This document shows, piece by piece, positions 1 to 15,088 of a stretch of DNA of 64,000 nucleotides. Made by a program: the position numbers and the translations under genes. The notes under the pieces were generated by a model, which searched no databases, had not been told where the DNA came from, and was given only the letters and a program-made list of their open reading frames with translations. Each line of letters begins with the position of its first letter. The first letter of the stretch is position 1. The DNA is taken from NCBI RefSeq assembly GCF_026212465.1, contig NC_080056.1, positions 13,477,208 through 13,541,207 of the forward strand, in the 5' to 3' direction. The stretch comes from Amaranthus tricolor. Its lineage: Eukaryota > Streptophyta > Magnoliopsida > Caryophyllales > Amaranthaceae.

Positions 1-1440
1 TCCGAAATTCACCTGAAATAATCTCAAAACACTCGAAGACAAGATCAAGGTGAAATCATGCTTAGAGTATATGAAATCGATACAAAATAAAAAGACTTAA
101 CACAAAAATGGGGTTGTAAATGTGCTCTAAAACGAGCACATCAGGGAGCATGCCCTATTCTTAGGTGCCATAATTTTGCCATATCTAACATAGCTTTAGA
201 TGTGACAACTTTTGCTAGAATAGTGGGAAGAGGGCCATTATTCTTCAACAAAAGGTTGTCATTGAAAGGTTTGGAATAAAACATTTGTCATGAGAGAATA
301 AAACATAAACATTTTGATCAAGACACATCTTATGGACATATATGAGATTAAAGTGAAATATAGGAATGTACAAAACATTTTTAAAATCAATTCTTTTGTT
401 AATCGAATATCACCCATCTTGGTTATCGTATGTTTAGTGCCATTAGGAATTATTATTTTTTTTTTGAGGTCGGAACATTTTTAATGTCGAAGAAATAATG
501 AATATTTCCACACATATGGTCAGTGGCCCCACTATCCACTATCCATTGTGTGGCATTTCTACCTGAAACAAGAAAAGACATACCTGCAAGAGTTGAGGTA
601 CACTGTACATCACTATTGTCGTCAACGTGAGAGTCTTGCTTTGGATGTTATTTGTCAAGAAAGGAAAGTAGATTAGAAAATTGTTCATTAGTGAGACCAA
701 AATTCTTACCAACGTTTTTTCTTGTATATTATCATCTAGAACACTACCACTGAATTTTTTTCCTTTATTTTTATTTGGATACCCGTGAAGCTTAAAACAT
801 CGATCAATCGAATGACCCGGTATCTTGCAGTTATCACAAAAATAACTTGGTTTCTTTGTCCCAGTTGAAGAAGGCATGTATGATGATTTATCATTATGAT
901 GTCTCTTGTCCACAACAAATGCCATTGTATTAGATGCAGTCTTTTGTTTAGGGAATTCTTTATGACACGCCTCTTGTAGTAACATTCTATAAAACTCTGA
1001 AATGCTAGATAATTCTTTGGACATAAGCTAATTGCTTCTCACTTGACTATATTGTGGGTCAGGCTTCATTAAAAATGTCATGATCCGTAAATCTTGTTGT
1101 ATCTTGATGAAATACGAATTTGTGTGACAATTGCATGTGTGTAATGCTGTAATATCACCCAACTCATCCAAATAGATTTAACCCTAGTGAAATATTTGGA
1201 TATGCTCATGTTAGATTCTTGTTTCGTGTTAACCAACGTTTCTTGCAGTCGATATAGTTGAGAAGAATAAGGGCTACCAAATCGACCTTCAAGATCCGTC
1301 CAAATCTCATATGCAGTTTTAAAATACATTACGTGTCTGTCTAAAGAAGAAATAAGTCAACCAATTACCATATTATTGCAGCGCTTTCAATATTTCCAAT
1401 ATATTTCCAAAATGAGAACAGAAAATTGATCGAATAGAGG
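1..1440 (-). mobile_element. Ty1/copia retrotransposon fragment: gag, protease, pre-integrase
   Basis: Reading the minus strand from about 1440 down gives, in order, a degenerate copia gag core (UBN2 type, with KRCNNMVIG then DRHVMYFKTAYEIWTDLEGRFG at about 1400-1265), a CCHC zinc knuckle (CDNCKIPGHSIDRCFKLHG, about 850-780), an aspartic-protease motif (VDSGATDHMCG, about 555-515) and a gag-pre-integrase motif (LWHLRIGHAP, about 170-140). These are the N-terminal domains of a copia polyprotein in the expected order. Stops and frameshifts interrupt it (for example after RIGHAP). Integrase, RT and the 3' LTR would lie beyond position 1. The 5' LTR and gag start are missing at the right edge, where sequence passes directly into a kinase exon, so this is a truncated copy. 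Confidence 0.85.
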
Positions 1441-1485
1441 AATATTGTCAAATTAGTATTTCTAACACTTTTTTTGTTACACATA

Positions 1486-3607
<2,122 letters not shown>

Positions 3608-3750
3608 TAGTTAATTTTTGTGCTATGATTGAATAACAAAATTTTTACCCATAATAATGTCAAAGTCAAAATATTAATTGTAAAAATTACGAAAAAATAA
3701 CTTACCCGGCAAAATTGATGGAGCATTTATATATCTCCTGAGTATTTGCT

Positions 3751-3868
3751 AGGGGTTTAAACGGGCTTTGACTCGCCCCCACCTGTTTAAATTTGACATG
3801 ACCAGTCCCAACCCGGCCCATTTAGATTTTGACATAACCCGACATGACCCGACCCGTTGAACACCTCT
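3751..3868. mobile_element. Small MITE (hAT-like) in kinase 3' flank
   Basis: About 110 bp rich in CCCGAC/ACCCG words with inverted ends (GGTTTAAACGGG at the left; GGTGTTCAACGGG on the reverse strand at the right). The duplicated flank near 10.38 kb reads straight through this point without the insert, so it is an insertion polymorphism between the two copies. No clear 8-bp target duplication could be read. Confidence 0.5.
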
Positions 3869-4053
3869 ACTTGTTATTGATTGGTTGTTACCCTTTTGTT
3901 TTCATGCTATTTGATGTACTATTTTTTTCCCTTTATATCTTTAGTTGTGTTTGATTAAAAATTATAAGAGTTTAAAATTATAAAATTATGCAACGAGACA
4001 AATCAAATAAGATCCGACTTAATTGTAATTTTTTGAAAAATGAAGTATTCATT

Positions 4054-4300
4054 CATTAGTTGGAAAACCTTATTTGATGTGTTTTTGAGTCCTTTACACT
4101 ATTTTTTTTTTTACCTCAATCACATGAAATAAAAACATAATATTTAGTTTATGCTCCAATGTAAAATAAGAGTAAAAAAGGACTATATGTTGTAGTTCTA
4201 TTGAGAACAACATATAACAAGGAATTATATGTTGCGGTTTCATAGAATTGTAGTATATAGTCTCCTTTTTGAAAAAAATTGTACTATATGCCTTGTTCGA
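4054..4300. mobile_element. CACTA transposon terminus with subterminal repeats (copy 1)
   Basis: Begins CATTAGTTGGAAAACC, a decayed form of the CACTAGTGGGAAAACC terminus seen at 10.6 kb. It then carries several direct and inverted copies of the word ACTATATGTTGCGGTT and its complement, typical of CACTA subterminal transposase-binding repeats. It is truncated at about 4300. It lies within the segment duplicated at 9.7-10.9 kb, so the CACTA end was present before that duplication. Confidence 0.55.
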
Positions 4301-7058
4301 GGGTAGAAAGGCAAGGACTTGAAGGTGAGTGAAACTGTTTAGAAATTTGTCCAAAATCAATATGCCTGATAATATCCAACATTGTGTTCTGTGTTTTTCT
4401 TAGGCAATCCATGCACTTCTATTATAATTTTGCCATTTTTGGCTTTTACTCGCTCTATTTCGCTAACTTAGTTACATATGCATTTTCACAATATTTAAAA
4501 TTTAATTTAATTTTCAATATCTATAAACATGTTTATGTTCAAAATATAAAAATATCATAAATATTATTAATTTTGTTGTATAGTAGCAAAAGCCAATTTT
4601 ATTGTGAGCATATCATTTGTTTTTTTTTAATTGGACAGTATTAATGAAATTTTCCTAATTTGCATTTTTTTACATACCATATTTACAAATAATTTGTAGT
4701 TTAGATAAAACTTATGCATTAATGGATGTAATAAATCCTAATTATTCCAGTTACACTTTTAAATAAAATATAAAGAACAATATATATTGTCTGATAAAAT
4801 ATATATTGTCTAATAAAATATTGAAATTACACTGTAAAGAAAATTATACAGCAGAATAAATAATATTTATTCCATTGTAATATTAATTAGACTGTATATT
4901 ACATTACACTGCAGAATTACATTGCGTATAAAATTATACTGCAATTTTAGAAATTTTTGGAAGTACATAATTGCCTTTTTTTCTAACAATTTTTCTTTAA
5001 AACTAAAATGACCTAAAATCAGTCATTTAAATTTTTAGACTACCATAATTGCCGTTTTTCCAACAATTTTCGTCACCGTTTCTACAGTGACTAGTAGGAA
5101 ATGACTAAAAATTCTCATATACGACAAGGATAGTGAAATATGTCATCTAACTGAGAATATAGTGTATAATGAGGTATTTAAAAATCTATAAACTCTTTAT
5201 TAACAAACTATTTTTATTAATCTACAATTTCATTAAAATATTAACGTATTTAAAAATCCGTGCATTACACGAGTTTCTACACATAATATTATAATTCAAG
5301 TTTAATAATGTTTCAGATCGACATACTTTAACTCTATATTTCCCTAAAAAACCATATTTAATTTTTCTTTAAAATAGTCTATTCTAAATGTGACCAACTT
5401 ATAACAAAACCGAAAGAGTATTGACAATTAGTGTTCAAGTTGGTTAACACAATTATGTAATTTTTAGATATATTTAATATTAACATAGTGTATTCATAAT
5501 TTTACCAAAACTAAATGGACCAATAACAGTAAATATGAGAGAACATAGGACTATATAGTAGACCAAATGTTATACAAAAGAAATTTTATAACTGTCCTTT
5601 ATTTCTATATTGATAGTTGCAATAGAATCTTTTTTATAACAAGTAGCAAGGAAATATTTAATTTCTAATTTATATATTTTTTTTTGCGAAATATGATTAC
5701 AAATAAGGGTGTTTATTCGAATTATTGAATCGGTTTCAAACGTGTTTCATTCAGTTCAATGATATTACAGATTGGTTCTTTTCGTTTACGTGTCGCGACG
5801 GATCATACTCAATTCGGTTTGTCACGGTTCGATTGATTTTAGTTATTCAAGTTATCGGGTTTCCACCACTTCGGTGTCGGTTGAAGTTCGAGTCTAGTGT
5901 CAATCGGTCTTGGTTTGTTATTATTGGTTCAGTGTAATCGGGTACAGGTCGAGTACGGGCATTATTTTTCTGTAGAATTCGGATGCGAGTTACTATCAAT
6001 CGAGTCAATATCTGCTTAAGTTGCTAGTCCTTTTTTAATTGATGATCATATTTACTTTACTTTATGGAAAAATAGTTACAATACAAATCACTTAGTGATT
6101 ATTACTTTGTACCTTTATTTGTTTGACTATAAATTAAAATTTAAGTTCTATTATTTTTTTATCTAATTTGATTTAAAATAGTTTAATAAATATTGACCAT
6201 TGATTGATAACTCTAAACATATGAAACTATATATTTATAAAACTTAATATATGAAAAAATATATTACTTTATTAGTTTAACTGATAAGATGATTGAATAT
6301 TGATCGATCATACTTCAATGTTCAATATATCGAAATTCGGTTTCTTTGTGACTTAATACTTAGTTTATTAAAGTGAATAGTTATAGTAATTATTCTAAAC
6401 TAGTTAAAATGAATATTCTAAACTAAATCGGTTCAGATTTATAACAATTTGATTAAATATTGCTTCGAGTAAGTCGATTTTTGTCGGATTGAGTTTGTTC
6501 ACTATTAGGTTCAAGTAATCTATTATTCGAGTTCGATAAGACTCGATTCAGTCACTTTTAGATTCAAGTAATCTCGGTTAATATTTAAATGTTGATAATA
6601 AAAATGTGTCGCATTTCGGGTGTAGTTTTTCGGTTTTTGTATGTCAACCGATTTGGATGCAACTTTAATTTGAGTAATGTTTGTTCGATAAACCTCGACC
6701 AAATAACTTTTGATTTTGATTCAAGTTTTTGAGTCGTATCACGAAGAACTCTAATCATAAATGACAATATTGTTGTAAATATATTATAGAACCTCAGTTA
6801 AAAACTTAGAATTTTCTTTTCATCCGGAGTTTATACTTTTTTAAGTTATAAATAGAAAAGACTAAGTAGATGAAATGAATGCAAATAATGTGCTTGTGAT
6901 TAAATTTAAGGAACGAAATTGTGAATATTGTCAAAAATGGAAATTACACGCTATTTTTATTCTCTAATCTTTTTCCCATCAAAAATATTTTATATTAAAA
7001 AAAAATAATAATTTTGATTAAGGTTTTTGAGACATATACTCCTATGTGATTAAATTTA
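4301..7058. other. AT-rich intergenic DNA, no gene recognised
   Basis: No supported coding region. At 5240-5275 a CGTGCATTACACG-like hairpin near a TACACATAAT stretch may be a decayed Helitron 3' end (weak). From about 5705 to 6000 and again near 6480-6730 there are many short words such as TTCGGTT, GGTTCGA and TCGAGT, like the subterminal arrays of non-autonomous hAT elements; no terminal repeats or target duplication could be fixed. Confidence 0.5.
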
Positions 7059-7445
7059 GAGATATTTTGCATGATAGCAACGAACTTTTGCAAAAGGTTA
7101 ATGGTAGCAAATCTTAAAAAAATTCCACAAAATAGTTTTTTACTTTTGGAATTTAAATTGTCGTAACACTAATACCCAAAAAACATTAAATTATACGTAA
7201 AGTTGTGAAATTTCGATATTACCCTTGTCTTTACTTAAAATACGGTAACTTTCTTTCCTTAAAATTCCACAAAATAACATTATACTTTTTGAATTTATGC
7301 AGCCGTAACATTATTGTCCAAAAAATGTTAGATTATACGCTTAGATGTGAAATTCCAAAACTACAATGCTATTTTGTGGAATTTTTTAAAAAATTTGCTA
7401 CGCATTTTGCAAAAGTTTGTTGATATATACCATGTAGAATATCCC
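7059..7445. mobile_element. MULE-type MITE with perfect 9-bp target duplication
   Basis: 387 bp. The ends are long inverted repeats of about 85 bp: left GAGATATTTTGCATG..., right (reverse complement) GGGATATTCTACATG..., both continuing through AACTTTTGCAAAA and AATTCCACAAAATAG. The element is bracketed by identical 9-bp repeats TTAAATTTA (7050-7058 and 7446-7454). A 9-bp duplication with long terminal inverted repeats is the signature of Mutator-like elements. No coding capacity. Confidence 0.85.
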
Positions 7446-7579
7446 TTAAATTTATCCGTGTGACATCTTGCTGCTAGATAATGTTTAATCAATTTTTTAT
7501 TATATAGCTTTTATAATTTTTTTATGAAACGTAATTTGAGACATTGACGTTTAAATTTTGGTTTGAAAATTGTGTAAAC

Positions 7580-8020
7580 CATACAACTTATTAAAAGAGT
7601 TGCAAAATTCCACATAGCACTCTTTAATAAGTTTATCCAAATGACAAAATATTAGAGGTTTTAAAATGTTCAACTATTAGTAACTATTATTATGGGTAAG
7701 ACCTTTCATGCTGCAGGAAAAAATTTATTACATACAAAAAAATAATTAATTACTCAAAAACAATAGAATAAAATATTCATATTTTAGTTAAGTTTACAAT
7801 CATACAACTTATTAAAAAAGTTGTACAATTTCACGTGACATTCTTTTAATTTAATAAGGTTGTCGAAATAGCAAAATAATAAAGGATTAAAGTTGTTCAA
7901 CTATTAGTAACTATTATTATAGATAAGAACTTTGATGCTGCAGGCAAAAATTTATTACATACCAACAAATAATTAATTACTCAGAAAGTTATAGAATAAA
8001 ATATTCTTAGTATAACGAAA
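7580..8020. repeat. Two-copy tandem direct repeat, period about 221 bp
   Basis: The first unit starts CATACAACTTATTAAAAGAG at 7580, the second CATACAACTTATTAAAAAAG at 7801. Both continue through TTCAACTATTAGTAACTATTA and ATGCTGCAGG to GAATAAAATATTC. The units differ at scattered positions, so the duplication is not recent. No gene was seen in it. Confidence 0.8.
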
Positions 8021-8810
8021 TTGTGTAATCATCATCTAATTTTCGTTGTTGTCAAAAGTTTTTACAGAAAAATAATCAAATATATATTACACTTTTTTCT
8101 AGAGATAGATTACCATATTACCTATTTCATCTATATAAATAACACCTCCTTTTCATCTACATGTGCACCTTATGTATTCTTTCTTATAAGAAATGATCTA
8201 TAATTTCTGATATTGCCATATACAATCAAATCTCTAAATTAATATTTTTAAAAGTTATCAATGATATTAACTTTTAAAATAAAATTACACAAAACAGAGG
8301 TAATTGGAAGTTTAAAATCATAGAGGTTAAAAGGTAAATTTTATCGAGTGGTAATCAGACCTGCTACGTTATGTATGGGACAAAATGTTAGCCCGTAAAG
8401 AAAACTTTTGAACATAAGATGGAAGTTAACAAAAATTTGTATACTGAAATTGATGTACGGTCACACATTAATGGATAAAATTAGGAACCAGGAGTTTAGA
8501 GATTAGAAACTAGAGTTACCCTTGTTTCTGCAAAGATGCGCGAAAATAGATTAAGATGGTTTGGACATGTATAGAGAAAGACTTTTGATGCTCTCGTGAG
8601 GAGGATAGAAAACATCATAGCATATAGCAAGAGAAGTCGAGGAATACCTAAAATAACTTGGGAGGAACAAATGAAAGTTAACTTGCACGAGTTTCACCTC
8701 TCTGAGGACCTGACTAGGAATAAGGGTAGTGGGAGGCGCATTATTTATGTCTTAGACTACTGATTCTCTTTGCTTACATGTTTGTGTTTTTGTTCTTTTT
8801 CTTTTACTCG

Positions 8811-8815
<5 letters not shown>

Positions 8816-8872
<57 letters not shown>
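8816..8872. repeat. (TTA)n microsatellite
   Basis: Uninterrupted TTA repeat of about 19 units inside the 3' UTR of the RTE fragment. Confidence 0.95.
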
Positions 8873-8873
<1 letters not shown>

Positions 8874-9007
8874 TATTTTTTATTTTTTTTCATTTTATTT
8901 ATATGTTTTTTATTTGATTTTATTTTATGTTTAAGGGTCCAACTTGTGAGATAAGATGCAGGCTTACAGAGCTAGCTTCAACTTCAATCAGTCCTATTGG
9001 TTGCAGG

Positions 9008-9578
9008 TAGGGATGCAGGCGGGGGGCGTCTAATAGGAGACCCACCCCATTCCCGTCCCATCAGGGCGGGAATGGATCCCGGTTTGATGGGTCATGGGGC
9101 GGGTACGGGTATAAAATTCATACCCATCGCGAAGATGGGGATGTGGATGGGTTTTAAGTGATACCCGCCCCATCCCGCCCCGCCCCACCCCGCCATCCCT
9201 CAAGATATGTACAAATATACAAATTTATAAATGTATGAAACTATGAATAGTATGATGTACAAGTATTAAAAATGTATTTATTTAAGTATATGAGCTATTG
9301 GGCTTTGTACAAATTATGAGCCCAATATCACTTATTCACTTGTTGCACATGTACTGAGTTACTGACTAGTCAGTATATGAGCTATTTAAGTAATTGTTTG
9401 AGACTTTGGATAGGTGGTGGGGCGGGGATGGTTTTACGTACAAACTCATCGGGGCGGGGACGGGGAAAAAAATTATACCCGCCGCGGGGATGGGGACGGG
9501 GATGGGTATTGCATTAACAGATTGGGATGGGGATGGGAATTCCAATACCCGCCCCGCCCCGCGCCGTTTGCATCCCTA
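9008..9578. mobile_element. Non-autonomous hAT element in RTE 3' UTR
   Basis: 571 bp. Left end TAGGGATGCAGGCGGG; right end, reverse complement, TAGGGATGCAAACGGCG. Flanking 8-bp repeats are GTTGCAGG (9000-9007) and GTTACAGG (9579-9586), 7 of 8 identical. Both subterminal regions are packed with GGGGCGGG and GGGGATGGG words, so the local GC content is far above the surroundings; the core is AT-rich. Apparent open frames here are by-products of these words. Confidence 0.85.
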
Positions 9579-9744
9579 GTTACAGGAATATCTCTAGATC
9601 TTTCTCGAGTTGAGGGACTCTTTGGCCCTGCTCTCCAATTTGGGTATGCTGCTATCGTTCCCTGCCTAAACTCTGATCATAGTTTTCTATGGGTAAGATA
9701 TACTGAAGATGATGTTGATGATGATGATGTTGATGATGATCGCG

Positions 9745-10240
9745 TATTACTCTTAGAGATTATAAGTGGCAAGAAGATTAGCTCAAAATCAATCCTTTTT
9801 GGGATGAAGACCTTCTGAGCTATGTAAGATAATTCTTACGTTATTTAAATAACTAAAAAGACGTTTGATTTGGTAACAACAACTTTCATAAAAATTAATT
9901 TTCAATAAAAAAATTTTGCAAATGATAAATGTATTTCTTAATTGTTTTGTTTAAAAATCTTGCAAAGCATAACTTTGGTTGTGATGGAACAAAGGACGAG
10001 AATAGATATTTTATTTTATGCAAAAAAAATATATATAAAAGAATGAAATACCCTTCTTATCTCGAGTTTTTGCATTTTAAATCTATATTCAAAAAAATCA
10101 ATCAATTTTCGCCAAACCAAATGACGAAACCCTTGGAACTCATGGATCTAACATTGCCAAACGATTCACTCTCAAAAAATGAAGTCTTACGATACATTCA
10201 AATAGGCTTGTTGATGTATTCTAAGTAGATAGATCTTAGT
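9745..10240 (+). pseudogene. Broken second copy of the CRK kinase 3' end
   Basis: Matches the CRK at 1486-3607. [17 protein letters not shown] corresponds to the end of exon 4, with a frameshift just after it. Exon-4 donor TATGTAAGATA and intron 4 follow, but the start of exon 5 is altered. From about 10123 the text PLELMDLTLPNDSLSKNEV and IQIGLL matches exon 5. A deletion then removes most of the C-terminal tail, leaving the last residues before the stop. The 3' flank also aligns with 3608-4300. The left breakpoint coincides with the RTE tail at 9741. No functional product is expected. Confidence 0.8.
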
Positions 10241-10685
10241 AATTGATTTTTTTGTAATGATTTTGATAGAAAAATGTACGATAGTAATGTCAAATTTAAA
10301 GACTTAATTGTAATATTACGAAGACGTAACTTATATGAAAATTTTGATGGAGCATTTATACACCTCTAGAATCTAGATCTACCATTTTTCTTAGGTCTAC
10401 TTGTTATTGATTGGTTTTTACCCTTTTTGTTTATTTGATGTACTATTTTTACTCTTAATATTTTCATTTGCGTTTAATTTTTAAAGTTTACCCTTTTTGT
10501 TTTCAATAAACAATTGATATTATAAAATTATGCATCAAGAAAAATCAAATAAGGTCTAACTTCATTATTATTTTTTTTTTGGAAAATAAAGTGTTCAGTT
10601 ACTAGTGGGAAAACCTTATTTGTTATGATTTGTTATTTCATTTTACTGCGTTATTGACCCCATGCATATGAAATAGCAACATATA

Positions 10686-10686
10686 C

Positions 10687-10718
<32 letters not shown>

Positions 10719-10736
10719 TAATAATAATAATAATAA
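10686..10736. repeat. (ATA)n microsatellite
   Basis: About 17 AAT-type units with one AAC interruption, in the left subterminal part of the CACTA element. It is absent from the duplicated copy at 4.1-4.3 kb. Confidence 0.9.
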
Positions 10737-11044
10737 GTGTAATAGGGAATCATAATTTGCAGTTCTATGAGAACCGCAACATATAATAAGGAATTATAAT
10801 TTGCGGTTTCATAGAATTGTAGCATATAGTCTCCTTATTTTTTTTTTAAAAAAAAAGAGGTACTATATGTTGCACTTTATTGTTAACCGCAACATATAAT
10901 CCTCTTTTTTAAAAAATTATTATCATATTCCTAAAGGATAATAAAAATTAATATTACTATATATTTACAGAATAATTAGATTAGTCTATTAGCCAACGGT
11001 GTCCACTCATCTAATTAAGTAGCTGAATTGTCAGCTAACAAAAC

Positions 11045-11086
<42 letters not shown>
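11045..11086. repeat. (ATA)n microsatellite
   Basis: About 14 uninterrupted AAT-type units. Confidence 0.9.
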
Positions 11087-13129
11087 GAACCTAGATCACT
11101 TAAAAGAATCTTTATATATTCTCTCTCACCACGTTCTTCCCCTTGAAGAACGATTGGGGAAGAACGATCTACAAGTTCCCTTAAGAAAAGATCTAAACCC
11201 AAATCTAACAATAGAGATTACAAATAAATACTTTAAAAAGTATTCACAACTCTTAAGGCGTAATTAAAAATCACTAATCTAACTCTCTTGAACACAATGA
11301 CCTATTACAATTGTGAGAGTTAGAAAAACTAAGGAAGAACATAGAAAAACTAAGGAAGAACAATATTACTACCCTTATTTTAAGGTTAAAGCTTAAAGAA
11401 TATTAGATAGGAGTATGTAGATATGTATTCTTCATATTTTGATGAAGTTTCAATATATTTGACGCCTCCTAACTAGCCATTATAAGTCATGTGCTTCATC
11501 ACCTTATTTTTTTTTCGTTATTTGTGTCAATGTACTGGTTATGCCGGAATAAACTTGCAAAGCCTTGATCAGCATGTACTTAGAAGCTCCTTTGGAGTTG
11601 TTCAACACAATCAACAATTTTTAGCCTTCTTCAAGATTTAGAAATTGCTTCCATGTTAGTTCTAATAAAAGCAATAACCAAGAAATAATATAATTATTCT
11701 CGTACCTTTAATTAAACTAATTAAACTCAATCTAGATCATGAATAACTAATTATCCACTTTTAGATATCTTTCCTATAATGTAGGAACACTTGACATTGC
11801 ATCCATAAACTTAGAAAAACCGGTTCCACATTATTAGGAAGGTCTATATTTAGCACAAATAGTCTTGTTCACTAAGTAATTCAATTATCTCAACTTAGCA
11901 AGTAATTTAACTTAATTCAAGACTAAAACCATTTAGTTCTAATATTAGCAGTAACCAAGAGGAATTGCGAGAGTAAACAATTATAATACGAAGGGTATGG
12001 AGTAACTTCCCACACAAATTCAAGCTGTTGTGGGTAAGTTGTCTTGTTGGAGAAAAATTAGAATGAGAAGCAAGAACGAACATATCCTTAGCATTTTGAA
12101 AAGCGACAAAATTAGGAGTAGAATCTTCTATAGCATTTGAGAAATTTATTAATTAGGTTTTTAGAGATCAGAATCTTCTGGCCTTTAACAAAACTTCTCA
12201 AGGCCGAAAACCCATTGATTGTAATGAACAAGAGATTGCAATAGAAGATTTTAATCAGAATGGGGTAGGTTATTGAACTTGGGTCCAAAACTTCCCATGA
12301 GTTGTTTGAATGAAAGAAGACACAATTTCAAAATCTTCAAAAACAAAGAAGTTATAGTACAAAACATCAACAAAAGACAAGGATCTATGTTTTAAATATT
12401 AGTCCATTTAACACAAGCAGTGTGATTCTCAAACCAAGATTTAAGAAAATCTAATGAAGCAAGTGGTGACGGGATTGATGGGTTAGGTGTATCAAGCCCT
12501 GGAGTTTTGAATGACTCTCCCATCTTAGATTTTGTAGAAAATAACTGAGTTTTCTTTTTGGTGCTATTAATGGGTTTTTAAAAAACTTTGACAAAGAAAA
12601 GAAGATTGCTTGAAAGGGAAAGCAAGCTGAATTGTTGGATAAGAAAATGATGTTTCACAAGGTATGAAAATGTAGATGGAGTATAATCGATGTGAAAATC
12701 ATAAAGTTATGATTTGACAACTTGAAAAAAAAAAAACAATAATGAATGCGAAGACAATTTGGACTGATTTTGGAGTACTTGAGTGACGTGAGGGTCTGAG
12801 GGAGTAATCACGAAGGAAATTAAAGACTAATTGAAATAGGAAAATATTCATGAACTAAAACTTAAGGTGTAGTTGATGTTCAAATTTTATTTCCATACAC
12901 ACAAATTTAGTTTAAGACAATTAAATCGCCTTTATTAATTAAATGTATTTAATATTTAAATCCTATTTTTATGTATAAAATATATATTAAGAAATTAAAA
13001 TTTATTTTTCAATCCTTAAATATACATTAATACATTAAACAATCATGTCCGCGTAAATTTCTCATGCAATCACACAAAATTTTCATGTCAACTACTCATT
13101 CAAATTATTAGAGAAATTAACTTAATTAC
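11087..13129 (-). other. CACTA interior with possible copia 3' region, no clear gene
   Basis: No supported gene. It lies directly 3' (minus sense) of the copia RNase H fragment and begins there with a polypurine-like TTAGGGGGAGT (13142-13132 on the minus strand). A minus-strand stretch near 12530-12420 can be read as a Pro/Ser-rich peptide (GESFKTPGLDTPNPSIPSP). That may be a decayed additional ORF of a Sirevirus-like copia element, but it may also be chance. Two related segments around 11655 and 11945 share GTTCTAATA...GCA(A)TAACCAAGA. Confidence 0.3.
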
Positions 13130-14949
13130 TCCCCCTAAGATCAGGCAACATCATTCAACATTTCAAGTTCCATACGTATAAATGCAAAACGAACTTAAAG
13201 GTTTTGTAAATATATCCGCTAATTGATTTTCTGTAGAAATAAAAGATAAAGTAACATTTCATTTTTCAATATGATCACGTATGAAATGGTGACGTACCTT
13301 AATATGTTTTCTATGTGAATGTTGCACTGGATTCTTACTAATACAAATTGCACTAGTGTTATCACACTAAATTGGTATGTCTTTGTGCAATCCATAGCAT
13401 TTAGGAGCAACATGCAACATCTGCTATATATTCAACTTAAGCTGTTGATAAGGCCACTGAATTTCACTTTTTAGAACGCCATGAAATCAAAGATGATCCC
13501 AATAATTGACATGTTCTTAAAGTACTGTTTCTATCCACCTTATAGCCAGCATAATAGCATCTGAAAAACCAATCAAAGCAAAATTTCCACAACTAGGGTA
13601 CCATAGACAAAAGTCTTTAGTCCCATGTTAATATCTACGAAAATTTGCTTTAAGTAATCCTAACTTTTAGCCATTAGCCAGGAATAATCCCAACAAACGA
13701 TTATTTTGAAATAATCCCAACTTTACCAAGAGCTTGCTCGTGACATACCTTATCACTTGGTAACCTACAATAGCAGGTGAACTAAGCCAAAAAAAAAAAT
13801 TTATATCCCTAACCTCCCTCCTATTCACCACTTACCTAAGCCTCCCTCCACTACTAATCGCTTACCCACCACCATCACAGCAATCGTCAACCTTTGTCGC
13901 CGCCACCACCACCAACCGTCAACCAACATATCTTTAATCAATGATGGTATCATGAACTTATCTTCTATTCATATTCATATTCATATTCATCTACATTCTA
14001 GCAGCTCAGGCCTGAGTGATGAAAACGAAAACAAATGGTGGTAATCTCACCAACACCATCCACTTCTCTCTCTTTCTTTTCATCTTAATCTCGCCTTTCT
14101 TTCAATGCTTCCTCCCCTTCAAAGCCCTTTTTCACCAAACCAAAACCATTTGCACGTTTACTTCATTCTCAACTTTATTAATCTTACCCATATTATTTTT
14201 TTTTTGTTGGAATTATTCTGTTTGCACCTGTTCGCTGGTAATCTGTGCATTATGATTTTTACATCTAATTGTTTGTGAATGATACTGGATTGAATACTAT
14301 TGGAAAATGTTTTTATTATAATTGAATTACCATTAATTTTTACTCAATTTTGGTTTTTGGATAAAGACTTAAAGACCTATTTCTCCATTCTTTGATTTAT
14401 TTTGATTTTTGAGATAAAGAAGTTTTGAGTTATGAATTGTGATTATTATTGTGCAATTATTGCAATGAGTGAAGACCCAATTATTAATTGGATTCTTACT
14501 CAAGGAAAGGCAACACAAATTACTAAAACAAGTTCCGTTGATGGTGCTGATTGGTGGTGGGGTTGATGGTTGCTGTGATAGTGGTGGGTTGGCGATTACC
14601 AGTGGAGGAAGGGTTAGATAAGTTGTGAATAAGGTATTCCATGAGCTAATGGGTGATAGTTAGGATTATTTCTAGCTAATGGGTGATAGTTGGGATTATT
14701 TAGAGCAAATTTTCCAAATATCTAAAGATTCTCTTAACTGCCGTTAAATGAGATTCTTTTGGATTAGCTTGAAAAAAAACACATAAGCAAACACTAAACA
14801 TTATATCTGGACGACGAGCTGTTAAATATAATAAAGAACCAATCATATCACTATATGAAGTTTGATCAACACAGTTACCATTTCTGTTTTGATCTAAGCT
14901 TAGTGTTGAACTCATAGTAGTGTTGACACTTTTGCATTGATCCATATTA
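13130..14949 (-). mobile_element. Ty1/copia pol fragment: end of RT and RNase H
   Basis: On the minus strand, 14949-14716 reads as the end of a copia RT (MIGSLLYLTARRPDIMFSV, then NPKESHLTAVKRIFRYL). After a 1.08-kb insertion the text resumes at 13637 with a WYP-like segment, GYKVDRNSTLRTCQLLGSSL, then the RNase H block [24 protein letters not shown] and ENQLADIFTKPL near 13215. A purine tract follows. Several stops are present. Integrase and N-terminal domains are missing; the right border coincides with a Stowaway end. Confidence 0.85.
13638..14715. mobile_element. Non-autonomous MULE inside copia pol
   Basis: 1,078 bp. Inverted termini begin (G/C)GAAAATTTGCT(T/C)TAA(G/A)TAATCC(T/C)AACT. 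Arms extend inward for roughly 200-250 bp, including matched GTTGATTGCTGTGAT / GTGGTGGGT-type stretches near 13870 and 14550. Flanking 9-bp repeats are TAATATCTA (13629-13637) and AAATATCTA (14716-14724), 8 of 9 identical. The copia frame resumes in phase across the insertion if one target copy is removed. An open stretch at 14016-14255 in the core has no recognised similarity. Confidence 0.85.
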
Positions 14950-15088
14950 TACTTCCTCCATTCCATATTATGTGCAACATTAAAAAAAATGGCACTATTC
15001 ATTCATTACTCTTAATTTGTGATTAGTTTTTAATCTATAAGTTAAGACATAGTTAAGTGAGATCTTGTTTGATTCATCTCATTGCTAA
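14950..15088. mobile_element. Stowaway-like MITE, left part only
   Basis: Begins after a TA with CTTCCTCCATTCC and contains the internal motif GTGAGATCTTGTTTGATTC found in other Stowaway copies in the window. The right end is missing; the LINE-1 3' end abuts it. Confidence 0.55.

Larger units (their letters stand above)
8355..9741 (+). mobile_element. RTE-clade LINE, 3' fragment
   Basis: Conceptual translation, with stops and frameshifts, gives the C-terminal end of an RTE reverse transcriptase: segments like KKTFEHKMEV, then AKMRENRLRWFGHV (about 8540-8570), then RSRGIPKITWEEQ and a terminal RRIIYVLDY (about 8735-8762). A 3' UTR follows. It ends at 9707-9740 in a short GATGATGTTGATGATGAT tail, as expected for RTE elements, which end in short tandem repeats and not poly(A). 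The 5' part is missing, as is common for LINEs. A small hAT element (9008-9578) lies in its 3' UTR. Confidence 0.75.
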